Source of the DNA: Pogonophryne albipinna
Lineage: Eukaryota > Chordata > Actinopteri > Perciformes > Artedidraconidae
DNA length: 64,000 nt
Direction of reading: 5' to 3'
Assembly (NCBI GenBank): GCA_028583405.1
Contig: CM053260.1
Coordinates: 18,553,401 to 18,617,400 of the forward strand
The notes beneath the pieces are model-generated. The model saw only the letters and a program-made list of their open reading frames with translations. It was not told where the DNA came from and did not search any database. Below are positions 1 to 14,900 of this stretch, one piece after another. Position 1 is the first letter of the stretch; every line of letters starts with the position of its first letter. The position numbers and the translations under genes were made by a program.

Positions 1-3000
1 ATCTCCTAAAGCTACATTCAGAGTTATCCCTGATTTGCCACGCCATGTCTTTACATTTTCTCAGATATGTTGTGACATTGTTAGATTATGACATATTTAG
101 GAGACAACAACAAACATTTTGGTTTTCCCGGTTATAGCCACCAGCAGCCACACTGCTTTGCTGCCTTGACTGTTTAATTGAAAAGTGGAAATTATGCTTA
201 ATTAGATTTAGCTTAATGACAGTCATTACGGCATATTGTAATTCATTATGGTGCATTCTAATTATTGGTTTCTTATGACAATAATCACACAAGACTGTTG
301 TTTCATTTAACATTACAAGAAGTTTTAGTTTACTCAAGAACCTGATGTTTTTCTGGTGCCGCGGTCAGACCACATGAATTAGAACTCTGTAAAGATGATT
401 TAAAACATTTTAAAAATGACATTCATAAGCTGCAGGTATCGGCCACCCGTGAAATACATTAATATAATGTCTATGTTCTAGTCCTGGAGCCAACCTGGGA
501 CGCCACATGACACACCAGCAGTGCAGACTGTGCTGCGGGACAGAGATGTTTGTGAAGTGGCCGGTGTGGGAGGCTCATTCCACAGTGGTGCCAGTGCTGT
601 TTAGAGGCCTGTTGTGTCTGGAGTCTCTCAGGTCACTTTAATATTTGCCCAAGGCCTCGAATCGGCCCCCATGTCGCTCCAGCAATTACAGGAGGATCCC
701 CTTCATTCTGTCTTCCTCCCTCTGCTGCTCTTCCTCACTTTGTTGTGTCTACCAAACCTCTCGCATTCCTCTGCTTTCACTTTGTGTTCTTCTTCACATT
801 TCATTCCAACACAACTGATGCTGAACACAAAGCATGACATAATATTCAGTGCGAAATCCTATTTGCTACGCCTGCAAACATTGCGCCTTTGCAGTTCCAG
901 AGGAGATTTGAATGAGAACTGAGAACCCCCCTGAGTCCATCATCAACCTTTTCAACCATCCCTCTCTTAACTCAGTGTTTACTCTATCATTGATCTGCCA
1001 GTAAACCGAGTTCCTGTCTGTGTATTTGTGTTTAAGCGTACACAAGTCATCCCTGCAAGCTTGCGTGTATGCATTAATGCTTTCAGGGGATTGGGCCCTG
1101 CGTTGGGCCTTTTAACTTCAGTCAGCACTGCATCCTGATATCCTGGTGTGACTGGTTTGAGGGGGTAATTCACTCCAACAGAAATACAGGCTTTTAGAGG
1201 TTCCACATGTGCCTTGGCACCAGACAGAAGAGAGGCCGGTAGGTTTCATTAATTGTGGCAACATTCCTGTAGCGTTGTCAGGCAGTTTAGTTTAGTTTAA
1301 TTAGCTTTGCCTGCAGGCTGTCATTATCCCTCATTTAGAGCCGAACCCTTCCCATGGCTATCAGGTCATAACTGTTGGAGAATATTGTTAACCACTAACA
1401 ACCTTAATCATTAAATTAATAACGCCAGTTGGATATTATTGACTAATTTATCCATGCTGAATATGTATTTGTGAAATTCATTTTTTTGAAACTTTGTTCC
1501 TGTGCCAAATACGTACAAAATAACCCAACTGTCTCTGCTGTTTTATTTTCAATAAACAAATTACCACAAATTGCAAATAATAATTTAAAACCAAATGATG
1601 TGTAACTAATATGCTCTTTCAAAGAGATGAAGCGGCACAACTATTTGCAGGCTTCCCTTGTCAAATATCCCAGAAGAAATGTCAAATGCTCCTTTAATCC
1701 AGGCAGCTCACTGGGTGGATTCATCAGAGCAATCATCCTAATAACAGTAAATCCTCAATAATTGACATGTCAAAATTACCTGCAAAAAGTGACTTTTCTC
1801 CCCGCCCTTGACACAGAGTTTCAAACAGGCCGAGATGATCCAACAGGTTGAAAATGAAAAGCAGATTGATTGTTGCAGCAGGCATTAACCCCACCTCTGG
1901 TTTGATCTCCTCGGGTCAGGCCCGGCTACTGAAACAGCCTCGCTCCTGACTGGTTTGATCCGAGCTCGATGACAAGGTCAGCTGTAGCCGGCTGAGAGGT
2001 TGTCATGACTGACTGCAGAGCGCTGCCGACTCATCTGGGCAATCATTTGTCAGCATGTCATGTTTCACAAAAAGTGAGGGCTGCTGGAAAAGAGGCCAAC
2101 AAATCCTAAAAAATTGCATGTGATAGTCTCTAGTTGGCAAGGAGAGTTTTTTAAATCCTGGCCTGGTATTTTCAGACAATCAGGTTCCATTTTGAAGCTT
2201 TATAATTAGTAGTTTAAATAAAAATGTACTTTGACTAAAAAGAAAATATCATGGGGTTGAATTTATTTTCTAAATTCTGGGATTTAAGTTCTAACCAACA
2301 CCACGTGACTTATTTAAGGAAAGAATCGTGACTAGTTAGCGGTGCTTATTGTGGCTGCCTCGACATGATTTGTTTGCGCCAATAAAAGCGGGCAGGAATT
2401 GTTTGTTTTAATGACCATGTTATCCAGCATGGAAGCATGACATTTTATGTCTTTTTTCCACTACGACTTCCAAAATCACCCCAGGATGGTATAATGAAAC
2501 TGAATTACCCTTTATTAGAAATATATTTTGTTGTTTTAGTGTATAAATGTTTGACTTTGATCCAATCTGTTTATGTGCTCATTGCATGCGAGCACATGCA
2601 GGATCTGTTTTTTTGTTTTACGCAAGATTTCCAGCCACTTTCAGAAGAAACTCGTGAAATCATTATGACTTGGTCAGAGGAAAGCAAACTGCATGCACAC
2701 ATCATGCTGTAAGTGGCTGCTAATTCACATTTTACCACTGTGTGTGTGCATGTTTGTGTATGAGCCCAGACTCCCTGCTCTCCCGGTGGTTTGCTGTCTC
2801 TCCACATGGAGCTGAGATGTGAGGAGTGAATGAGGAGCACTGCTGCCATCCCTCTGCAGATCAAATACACACCAGGCGGCGCGAGGACGACAAACAGTCA
2901 AAACAGAACCTGATCTCTAGGGCAATTACTAGTGTTTGCTTAATCTTTGGAACGTGCTGTCGAAAACCAGGGTCAATGACGCCGCTTGACACTCCCTTTT

Positions 3001-4858
3001 TAGCTGGGGCGAGAATAGGGATTATTACTCATTAGGACTTCACATTTTGGTGTTTGGAGAGGGGGGGCAGGAGGGGGAATGTGTGAAGGGAGAGGTCCGA
3101 AGGCATGATCCCCCCCATCAAACACACAGAAGAAAGAAGAGTGGGTTAACTAAGGTGTGTGTGTGTGTGAAGGATAATAAAAGGGGATTCAAAAGTGCCA
3201 TAAAAAGTACATTACATTGGTTTGAATGAACAACAACTGAAGCACATACATGGTTCAGTTTCAACATTTCCTTAAGCTCACTTTTCAGGGCTTGTGTTGG
3301 TGAACAAAGTCCTGACATAGACACTCTTTCAGTATTTCTAAGTTTTCCCGCTGGCAGTGCTCCCTCTGCGATTCTGTTACCTGTTTGTTACCTCAGCATC
3401 AATTAAAGCTATTTGAAACCTCAACCACCTACGGGCTGCTGCAACATACAATTAAGGTGGCGTGAGACCCGGGTTTACTTCACACTAATTCCACACGGCG
3501 CTTAGATGACAGTGTCGAGGGCCCTAGAGGGTTGTGTGAATGGCTTTATTGGATAGGTGAGGATTTATAATTGCCTAAAAAAGTAATTGCAACAAATTCC
3601 ACCCAGCCTTCAGGGTATTACAAGTTAAGTATTTAGCTGAAAGCTGAGGTGCTCCGGCTCTGATTGCTTATAGAAGTGTGAATACCGTAAAGTTGGAACA
3701 AAGTGCATGTTTAAAAGAATGACAAACAATAAGTTGTGTGGTTGGACAATTGGTATATTAAAACAAGACAGATCCTCCGCATTATTATCCATTAATCCAT
3801 CTATTATAGTTAATACAACAAAATATCTTTATTTGGGGTTTAAAACCTTAAGTGAACACACCAAAAATTCTTCATTGCAGAAAACTGTGTACACAACTAT
3901 GACAAGCATATCTTTAAGGAATTGCAATACTTCTCCCAAAAACAACTTCATTCATTTAAACTTTTAAAATTCAAAAGTTAATCTAAATATATATTCACAT
4001 TTAATTCTGTCGGACCTCAGGAATCTATTAAGACTTTTGTAGATCATCATGCAGCTTTTGTAGAAACTTGAGGTCCTTCTGACAGAAAATACTGTTTTTT
4101 CATTTTTAACCTTAAATCCAGGCAAATAAACACATCTTTCTTACTTAGCATTATTCAATTTTGAAGCCATTAATTAGATATTTTTATTCCATGAAATCTG
4201 CTTGGATAGGTGATTGTGATATTATGACGTACTGAGGTCGGCCTGTCTAACTTTTTTTAAATGATTAATTAATTGTAATCCTTATTTTTTTTAACTTACT
4301 CATGTCCTTTGTTCTCATTTAGCTGCACATTTATAGGGGCTTTTATCTTTTAGAAGCTTCCCCTTTCCTTCTCTCTTTCACCTGCACTGTCCATGCTCAC
4401 TCCACATGCTCACTAAAGGTTGCGTGCCACCAATCCCGTGTGATGACAGGCAGAGGTTGTATCATCAGGGTAGTATTTCAGATTTCTGCAGTGTAGGTCA
4501 GAGTTTAACAAAGTAGTCCTTCCGTGAACTGTAATAAGGTTCAAAATGTCCTATATTTTACCTAAAGAAATGCTGGTGAAAACGTACAAAAATAGGCTTC
4601 CTACTCAAAGAAATATCTCAGTTTGGATTTCTTCATCCGTCTATCTTTTTCAAATTCATCAGCCTCTACAGATTATAAATGTAAATGGGATTTTTAATGA
4701 TATTTCCTTACAGAGCACAGAATATAAATTCACTTTGGCTCTATTTAAACTCAACTTTTATAGTTTAAGTAACTGCAAGTTCAACCTTTTCTCCATAGTC
4801 TGTTTCCACTGTTCCTTCTTCCTCCTGTATAGGAACTCTCTTCTTCGCTGTCTCTTAA

Positions 4859-4899
4859 ACACACACACACAAACACACACACAAACACACACACACAAA
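4859..4899. repeat. interrupted (AC)n microsatellite
   Basis: This is an AC dinucleotide tract broken by a few AAAC units. It makes spurious Thr/His and Val/Cys reading frames. Confidence 0.9.
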
Positions 4900-7800
4900 C
4901 ATCTTGTGGTCATGTAGTGACTAACCCGGGGGATGAGAAGAGGTTTCATGCTGACAGGATGTCAGTGCTCAGTGGGAGATGGCTAACTAGTGGGAGCATC
5001 AAAGACCGGCTAAATCAGCTCCCTTCCACCGCATTCCTTCAAGGTGCAGATATGAAAGGGAGTATCCGCTTTGTAGACCCGCCAACGGAAAAATGTACAA
5101 TATCAGATAAGATTTGAGTGTCTTTGGCAGTTAAAGAAGTAGTAGACATGTTTCTATCCATAACTATTTTTATGTTTTATTCCTGATTTCCCCCTCAAAC
5201 TTCTTCAGATACATTATACAAAACATACATACTTAACAATGTCTTACTACAGCTGTGTTCACTTTGTAGTTTACTGTTGGCTCTTTTCATTACTTTGGCA
5301 GCAGCTCCACAGTAACCACCATCCTAAAGAAAGTCTCATATACCACTCAGCACACACGGAGGGGCCCTGTGCATGTCTGCATATATTCACCAGCATGGAG
5401 CAGTAATAGCTGTTTCGGAAAGGAAAGTGAATATAATGAGACATTTATTTGGTGACAGCTTCACTCACTGTTCCTCTGTTTCACACTCGTATAAAGAGAT
5501 GCCATAAATGACTGAATGGAAGTCGTGAACATGGACAGCGCTTTGATTTTGGAGGCCATGACTCAAATTGAGCTCTGCGGAGTAGATTTATTTAAGGTAA
5601 TGTTGTTGGATAAATGCGTTATTTGTGTTTGTTAGCATAAGTTTGTGCTCAGAAGTAGTAGTTGTTAAATAAGTACTATAACAACTTTCACTCCCTGTTT
5701 TTACACAGAGTAACTGTAGGTGAGTAAACATTGACTTTATTTCATCCAAAGTAGGTTTTTCCCTCTGCGCTTCATAGCCCTGCTATTGTGTTCTGGCCAT
5801 TCTCATTCATCCCAAACTGCCGCCTCAACCCCGACTCTCCCCCGCCAAGCCCGTCACAGCCAAACAGGACCTGCTTTGACTGCCACTTAATTACGCACCG
5901 TTTTACTCCACAGTTTACCAGTCAAAAGGAGGGGCCGGCTGGGGGTATATGGAAGGGTGAGTGAGAAGGGGGGGTCGTTGGGGGCCCCCAGTATCCTCTC
6001 CATCAATGTCGACGGCCCCCACAAAGGCCCTCCTGACAGAGGATGAGTAGTTATAATGCCGTGGCCGTGCCTGCCGCTCAAAGTCACCCCATTCCTAATT
6101 GCCCTCAGATATGGCAGATAATGGAGGGGCTTTGAAGTGAAAATGACCCCTAATGAGCGAGGGAGAGGGAGAAAGAAAGCAGGGGAGGATGTGGGACAGC
6201 ATTGGTGCGTATATGGGTGACGATTACATGTGCTTATATGTAGGATAAAGTAGGTATATAAATGTAGGAGAATAGGAGAAGATGTGTGTTGTGCTGCTGT
6301 ACTCTTCATGTCGTCCCACTGTGCTCACAGGAGCGCGGAGAAGTCGTAGACGGGAGTCTGAGACGGACGCTCAGCGGGGGGCTGCGTCATCCATCTTCCT
6401 GGCTCGCCCCCTTCCTCACCCCTGCGTCTCCAGCGTAGCCTCCAGGCACCTGTCTCCCCCCCTAATGGTTTGTTTGGAGGCTCCTCTCTCCATCTTTTCT
6501 CTCCTTACATCATACTCTCCTTCCTTTCATTCTTCCTTTTTGTCCTCCGTCTGTCTACCCATCCCTCCCTTTGTTCCCATCCCTCCCTCGCTCTCTGTGT
6601 TTCGGACGGACAAATTGACAATGGCACCGCCACTGGGTCTGGCGTCAGGGCCTTCCCATACCAGCAACATGCCTGGGATTCTTTGCACCGTCCTGCATAC
6701 TTTCACATGACGCCAAGGAAACTCAAATGATTTACTTACAAAGCAGTTTTCTTTTTACAGCGTGCTCCTTTGTCATGCTCTTTGGTACTGTCTCTTGATT
6801 ACCTTTTCTTTGTTATTGTGATGAAGCTCTCTCTCCTATACCTCAGACTTTGTGAGCAGGCTATAAAGTTAATTTACTCTCTTGGCCTACAGTAATACTG
6901 ATACAGAGTCAATCAAAGCTTTAACACGCCTTCACAAGTATTATGATATTATAGAAGGTTGTGTACATTAGAAAGTGACAAATAACTAACTAATAATACA
7001 ACTATACGAATATATCCAACCTATACACAACAATCAGATATTAAGAAGCTCTGTGAAAAAGTTTTTGTTAAAAATTACAATAAATAAATAATAAACATTT
7101 TGTATATGATTTAAAAAAACACAAGTATTTTAACAACAACAGACTCGTACTCCTTCTCTTGCTCAATACAAAATATTAAACAACACTATGCGTTTATTTT
7201 TCCTAAGCCAAAGATTTTAGCCAGAAAAAACAGATGTGTTTTTGCTCAATTTCAGTGTGAACCAAAAGTATTATAACTTTTAAACAGTTTATCGTTTTAC
7301 ACTTGGTTTTATGCAGTATATTTATGTTTCTCCTATATTTTCATCCAGGATACTATGTTAATATAGCAGGAGTTATTTATTCACATTTCTAAATGTTTGC
7401 AGGATCATTTTAAAAAGGTGCTGTGCTAATGGTAATTTTGTGTTTGTTCTTTTTAAACAATTGCCCTTAGTTTACATAATGTGTAAAGCCTAACAAGATT
7501 TTCCCTTTGGTCTCGCTGCCATCTTGCAACACCATTAGCTCTGTTGTTGACATCCTATTGTTGTTCTCATTTAGATCCTATTGCTACTTGTTAAAGCAGA
7601 AAACCAACATTCCCCAATATGAACTGAAGTTACATCTAATGTAACTTAAATAAATATGCGCTAATTAAATCAACAATTTCTCAACATTTGCAATACAAAA
7701 GTTTCTCTTTGAACCTCGGCAGCAGACAGTTCTAGCGACCTGTGTCACGACCACGACCCGTCCTTGTATCACAATAAAACACAACCCGCTCTGCTGATGA

Positions 7801-8880
7801 AACGGCCAGTTGACTGTAATCTGCCTTTATCAGGCCACATCAGCCATTGTGATACTCCCTCGAGCCTTTGTCCCACTCTCAAACAAGTTGTGTTTTTGGT
7901 ATGGCCTGCCATTTCAAAGGGGGCCCTCTCTTCTGGACAAAGAGCAGAGACAGCGGGGCCCTCCTGAATGACAATACTTTGAGGAATCAGTTGGTATTTA
8001 CTGCTGAAGAGGTGGAGTGCATTAAGCCAAGAGACTGATTGTTGTTGTGTTTGCCTTTACTAATTGGCTGGAAGGCAGTAAGCCGCTGATACAATTCAGA
8101 GGGGAAACAGTGATGAGAGGAGGATACGACGGGGAAAAAAGGAAAAGGAGGAGTGGAAACTGCAGATTAAAAAACTGCAAGGTTGGTTGGTCTTCTGAGG
8201 GCTGATGGGAACATTAAGATTATAAGGATGTGCCAGACAGTGACATGCGGTCCAACCTTGTTTATTCAAAACTAAATTATACAGTGTGTATACCCACTTG
8301 CGGAATGAGGTCATGACCCACTTTATCAATGCACTGTTATAATGTCTACACAACACGTATTAACCACCATGGTGGTGAATGATTAAAAGCAGGTTTATTT
8401 CAGGAGCGCATCCATGATCCACTTGGGTCCCTCGTCCTTCAGAGAAACCTCAGAGACCGTCACTCCGAGGGGAAACGAGGTCCAGAGACCCGGTTCTGTC
8501 TAACCATGGGTACTTGTCTACTTAGTAATCAGGACAAGCTGTGGGGAGACTTGGCCTAAACTCACAACCGCAATTTCTTCCTCCTCTGTGGAAGAAGACC
8601 AGGAGGAATAACAGAGGGGGGAACAGTGAGCAACATTTCTTGCTGGAAGAGCAGAATAGTGATATGTTGTGAAGAAATGGAAGCCCCAGGTCTAAAAGGC
8701 GCATATTGTATATGTGTACGCTTGGGCAAGCATGTGCAATTTTTTTAGTGTAACAGTTGGACCAAAGGCACTCATCGTTTTGTTTTTTGCTGAAAAGAAC
8801 TTCCCCCGAAAAATACTCATCAACTTTTAGGTCAAGAAGGAGCCCAAATTGAGTGTGTGACATACAGCCGAGAATGAGAC

Positions 8881-8937
8881 AGGAGGAGGAGGAGGAGGAG
8901 GAGGAGGAGGAGGAGGAGGAGGAGGAGGAGGAGGAGG
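8881..8937. repeat. (AGG)19 trinucleotide repeat
   Basis: Nineteen uninterrupted AGG units form a 57-nt pure polypurine strand. The poly-proline frame on the opposite strand is a by-product of the repeat, not a protein. Confidence 0.95.
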
Positions 8938-11900
8938 TGGGGGAGCCTTGAAATCAATGGGAAAGCCAAAAAGTTGGGCTCTCAAATGGTCATGGTTGAA
9001 ACCAGTATTCACAGTGAATTTCCGGACACAGTGCCATGCCTAAGTCCCCTTGATTATTTTCTGGTTCAGGGGTTGCCGCATTTCAAAGCCTCCTCTCTGC
9101 CCACGTCTGTGATTCCGTCTTGTTAAGAGGCCTATATTTCAGCAGAGAAACACACATAAAACGTTAAGCAAAATTAAATGTGACTCTCAATCACACAGGG
9201 TTCTCAGTCTTCCACTTGGGGTGTGGTGGTGTGGAGGTGGATGTTCAGCGGTCTAGCGCTGCAACACTGACTCGGCTGATATTTGAGTGTGTTTTTAAAG
9301 TAGAAGGTTACATTTACAGTGAGACAGGGAAATCGGTAAGTCTTTTAACTCAAGAGAGTCACAGAGCTCAGTTACATTGAGTAGGTCTTTGTCCTTTGTG
9401 AGGATGCTTCAGTGGAAATACACAATTGAACTCTGTCGAATAAAATATCCAATGAATTTGATGTGAGTCAGAGCTTTTGCACTGAAGAAGATTTTGAGTT
9501 AAATCTGAAAGTGATCCAGATTTTGACAGGCGGACAAAATTGTTCGCCTCTTATGTGCATATTTTAATTTGTTGACACCGTTTATTGTTGAGCTGTGGTT
9601 AGGCTGAGAAAAGTCTTAACCCACTATCTAGTAAATGCAAAGTGTCATTGTGACTATTGAAAAACAAATGTGGGAGTTTAAAATATATTAACGGGGCATC
9701 CCCCCAACTTTACACACAAGTTTCAGTTTGCTCATCAAAACTAGACATCCTCCATAAAAAGTTGTATAATTCTTCTGTGGCTATGACGGGAGCCTTTCTA
9801 AGTTTAAAACAAAAAACGACTAATGTCGTCAGGGTTATCTCACCTTGGGCTTGAGACTTGAATAGTTATTACAAAGAGAAAACCTTCCTTAAAAAGGCAA
9901 TAGGAGTTGCATAGGATCCAGTTCATTCGGACCGTAATACAGATTTGGAGTCAGTCAGGTAATCTATAGGCCTCTGCTAATTGGATCTTGGCCCTTCTTT
10001 TTTTTATCGGGTCTCTGTGGGCCTCTTAACAACTTTACATGCAAATCAAAAATACTGGAGAACCCCTTCAAATATGTTACGGCTGCCTTCTCAGGCCTAT
10101 GGGTTTGTTTGATGAAAGTCACGAGTCACTCAGGTAGTGTTATTGTGTGTGAAGATTGATCCATCAAATATCAGATAAAAGTAAAACATATAATTGTCCA
10201 AGGTCCCAACTGCTGCTGGTCATAAAAGGAAAAAATAAAGCATTCAGATGAGGGACCAAGTATCTGTTTCACATGAAGTCCCTGTCGCTGTTCATGCCAC
10301 CCCCAACCCCCCTCTTCCCCTCATAAGACATGAAAGAGCAAACCTCATAATAAAATGGAATAAACCATCCTCCAAGGTTGAATTGTTGTAATTACATATA
10401 ATTGAGTGTTTGGCGGCAAAACCATTTCCTCCTCAGATCCCGCATGTACTTTTTGAAAATCACCATCACTTTGTTCTTGGCCCCAGCCACCGATTGACCT
10501 TCTCCAATTGCAGTCTTTCCTGAACGGCTGTGACATGAGACAGAGTGGGACTTGAGGGGGTGGGAGGTAGCGTGCTATGTTGTCACAAGATGAGTTACTC
10601 TCCACCGGTTCCATATGGTTTCAGTCATCTGTTGGGCTCATTTCTCTCTTTCCCCTTTTCTCTCTGCCTATTTATAAATACATGAAGCCGTTTGCGACGC
10701 TCTGCTCTGCCTTGGTCAGAGGCTGGGGTTAAGAATGGGAGAAACCACCAAGACACAAATTAGTTCATGTTTCATTCCAGTGTCTCCGAGGGGGTTGTTC
10801 TGAGGCAGAAGTACATGCCTGTACAGAATACAAGTCTGAGAATGCATAATAGTGGCCATTGTTTTCAGGGTGTGTGGGTCAGCCAACAGCCTCTCAGCAG
10901 AAGAGCGCAAGTTTAATTGACCTCAACTGGCCAATTGATGTCCGGGAAGAGTTTTTACTTTTGTACGTTGTGGGTCAACAAAGATTATACAAAATGATAG
11001 GCCGTTATATTGATGGAGGAGAACATTGCAGTATGTTACACCTATGCGACCGCAGTGTAACAGCCTCACAATAAAATACATTTTCTCAGTCAACCCGCCG
11101 ACTTGTGCTAACGCCCATAGTTCCAACATCACATTTTAACATTACAGCTGTCCAGTAAGGATGAGGCAACGGGGCGACCAGTGGCCTGCCCTGTAAACAC
11201 TTTCATGAACCCTTCAAAGACCATTGTGTCAGTGTGAACTTGTCTATGTAAGCTCTGTCAAGCTGTAATTGGATGACCGTGCAGAAGGTACAAGAAACTA
11301 TTCAGTGAATCGCAGAGAAATGCGTTTAACTTAAGCTCAGAGGGGCGAAGCAGCATAACTGTCCATTGCAGTGGCGACAAAGCAACATGATTAATTCTGA
11401 CCTGCACTACTTGCTCACACTAAGCCTGTGTGTTTCTGGTAAGACTCACATATTTCTACAGTAACAGGATGTGACTTTTCAGTCCAGCCAAGGTGGTTTT
11501 TCCTTGGTTGACAGGAAAATAAACACAATATTTTCGTTGGACTAAAGACTTTGAAAACAGATTCCCCCAAGTGAAATGGAGCGTCTTCAAAAAGAGAGGG
11601 AGAGAAACTTCATAATGAAAATATAATGTATGATAGTAGCATGGGTAGCTGCCACACTTGAATCCGTGACGTTACAGTTACAGATCTTGGCCCAATGTTT
11701 GCAAAGGATTCAAAAATACTTAAGTAAGTGATAGTGTTAAATAGTAGTACAGTCATAAAACTTACAGTGTACATAGCACATAATTACAATAAGTGGCATT
11801 ACTCAGGGTTCACTGAAAAAGTAATCATTAGAACCAATAAGAAGTAAAGAGATAATTACACATATTTGACTTTTGGTGGATCAAGTTAAAATGTCTCTTT

Positions 11901-14900
11901 GATCTTAAAAATAAAAGATTCCGGGAGTTATAATGGGTAAATTATAATTCTAGTATTCATAGTCGATTTGTCAGTGGGTATCATGCGCTCCCTCTTGATT
12001 ACACAGACTCCAGTCAAAAGTGCATTTCGATTGGGAATGTCAGGTTGCCATTTTCTTATGATTGGCTGATGAAAGGTATAATTTGGAACTGCCAGGACAG
12101 CAACTTCAAAAGCTTCCAATGCCATATTAGGCTGGAATGTGAAAGCTGTCCAGGAAAAAAATGATCCAATTTTCTACTGGCTTTAATTACAAAGAGGATC
12201 CCCTTTCACTGGTAGGGCAATTGCTGTCCATTTCTGAAGACCATTGTGGAAAAATGATCAAGTCAAGCATATCCAGAATGCTTGAATCTGGACCATCTTA
12301 GTGTGGCCATGGCTTGATGATCATATTTGAAACTCACTTCATGTCCACTTTCTTTGTAAAACGACCTCCAAACTGATGGCAACAATGAAACTAGAGACCT
12401 TTTGAGCCAAAAAAGACACAATGATAACATTGATGGCCATAGTCCAACCACTCAGTGTCCCAAAGTAGTTTTTTTAATAACCATTTTGTTTGTGCTTGTG
12501 GTGGAGGGTAAGACAAAAATAAAATAAATGGTTAAAGGGTAATTTTCCCTATAACCGTGATTTTTTAGAAAGTTTCCCTTTCTTGGCTGTCACCCCGCCA
12601 ACAAAATAAAAGCATAACTTGTGGTTAATCCCTGGAGCAGAGACATTGTGCCTGAAGCCTGTTGGTAATGGGCAATGCCCTTTCTAATCTAAATAAAGTT
12701 AAGCGTTTGTAACAGCGACTGCATTATGGAAAATCCAATTTGTGATTGCAACATCTGTACTTAACCTATTGGTAGTTCTTTGTTGGTCCAAGTGGCTAAG
12801 CCGCATGTCTTTTCCATGATTAGTTTTCCAGGCAACGTACATGCACATGACCTTGCATGCAATGCTTATGATTCATATGCGAACACTGGGTCTCGGTTAT
12901 TATAGTGGTAAAAAAGAATTAACATCTAAATATTCTCTGACATGCAAACCCATGTACAGGACCTGAGTCAAATACCTGGCATCAACTACCTGGCACCAAC
13001 ACAAAATACCTTTTGGGCTCTGAAAAGGCTTCTATCTGTCTCGTGACATAATACCAACCAAAGCAAACTTGATGAGTTAAATAACCATCACGGCCAAAGC
13101 TTTCTTCTCCGCCCCCCACTTGTCAAATCATGTCAAACCATATGTCACGAGAAGAAGGACACGAAGAAAAGGAACCAGTCTCACACGTTTGGTACGTGTC
13201 CAGAGGCTCATTTGTAAGCCTGCAGGGTGTGGCAGGTATACTTCCACCTCAAAGGCAACAGCTCCCTCCCATGTAATTGCTCTTCACCAGATCAAGCTGC
13301 ATGACATTCCTACAGACTGTTTCAAGTGACGACTGCTAAAAGACAGAGAGTTAACTGCCATCAAAGGGGACAATCTCCAATTTGGATCAGTGGTGGTTGC
13401 TGGGATAGCATTGCGTCGTTAGCTCAGATTTCAGACTACACCCCAAAATTAACAATGCAGACTGTAGAAGACACACCGACACTGAGGGAGTCAACCAAGC
13501 AAAAAACCAGCAGAACATGTAAGGCACATACACCACCAATATGCATATAAAAACGCCCTTAGACAAAACAGTGTTATTTGCCCCCAAAAGACGTCCTCTT
13601 ATCAGGGTTGGGACCATTCTAGCGAGTCGGGGAAAGGATGCATCCCCAGGCAAAGCAGAGATAAGGGCCTTTGATAGAATTAAGCCAACGTCAAACAGCC
13701 AGAAGATGAGTCCTGTAAAGATAAAGCGGCCAGGGCTGACAGGTCTGATAATAGTGCAAACAAAGAGAAAGTGGAGATTAAGGGGTTCCTTTTCAGGCAG
13801 TTAAGTGGACTGCCCAGAGGACACTCTAAAACATGGCTCATCTGTCAGGGACGGGAGGAATGGATACCATCACCGACGCTTCATCCAGAGGACAGATAGG
13901 ATCAAGGAATTCCTGTAAAGAATGCTGGATCAAAGTTGAGTTCTTGGTGCATCATCAGGAGTCTACATAATCAGTATGTCTGCAGCTTTACAATATTAAA
14001 AATATCAGTTTTTAAGCAAACAGAACTTTAGTGCTTAGGTCAGACAATATTCGTGGTACATGAATAGAAACCGACTTTTAGAGCAGTGATTCTCAATCAT
14101 GGTAACCTACACCTCTGAAGTTGTCCAAGGGTATGTGGAAAGTTGAATTAACACAAAAACAAAAAATGAAATAGTAATTGGATTTTAAAAGAACATCCAA
14201 GTAGTGGAAGTGGAAACTGGAGAGCCAAATATGATGTAGTAATTTACCATTACTAGCATGGAAAATGACAAAGTACATTTACTTTTAAGTACAATTGTGA
14301 GGTACTTGGACTTGATTTTATGCTACTTCTTACAGACTTAAAATAAATTGATAAGCAGTTCTTTGTTTGCTCTATAAAAAACATGTTAACTCCATCCAGT
14401 TTTATGTATTTGTGTTCAATAGAATAAGGTCTATATTCCACTCATATGAGCATATTTACGGGGTGCAGGTGAAGAAGTGTGTAAGCTCATCTGATACATC
14501 AAACAGAAAAGGTTTGGAAAAAGCATGATCGGAGAAAATGTGTTTTTTCAGCAAATGAGGGCAAAACATATTTTGATCCAATCAGCTGTTAAGGAGCAAC
14601 TTGCTATCCTTTTTTTCCAGTCAATCCCAGAACAGCTTATGCTTGCAGTAAGCTCAATTAGTGTGTTTTATCCTGCGGTTAGATAAAAGTAAGGAAACTT
14701 TAATGCTCCGCTTGACTCCTCATATCAACACATTAGGTATCATAAACGCAGCTGTGCCTTTCCGTGCCCATAACCTTGGTTCCTGAAAAGCTGCTCTCTT
14801 TCCGCAGTCAAAACTTAAAAAGTAGATGAAAGAAAATGACGAGGAGTTCATGCTGAGGCGGCAGAAAGGGAGAGACAGTCACAGCACTGGGTTCGAACAC

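Noticed and set aside
5887..6730. Overlapping 140-codon frames on both strands at 5.9-6.7 kb
   Set aside because: Pyrimidine-rich, no domain pattern and no exon structure; better read as non-coding, possibly regulatory DNA.
8827..9012. Poly-proline minus frame
   Set aside because: Translation of the (AGG)19 repeat; no flanking domain.
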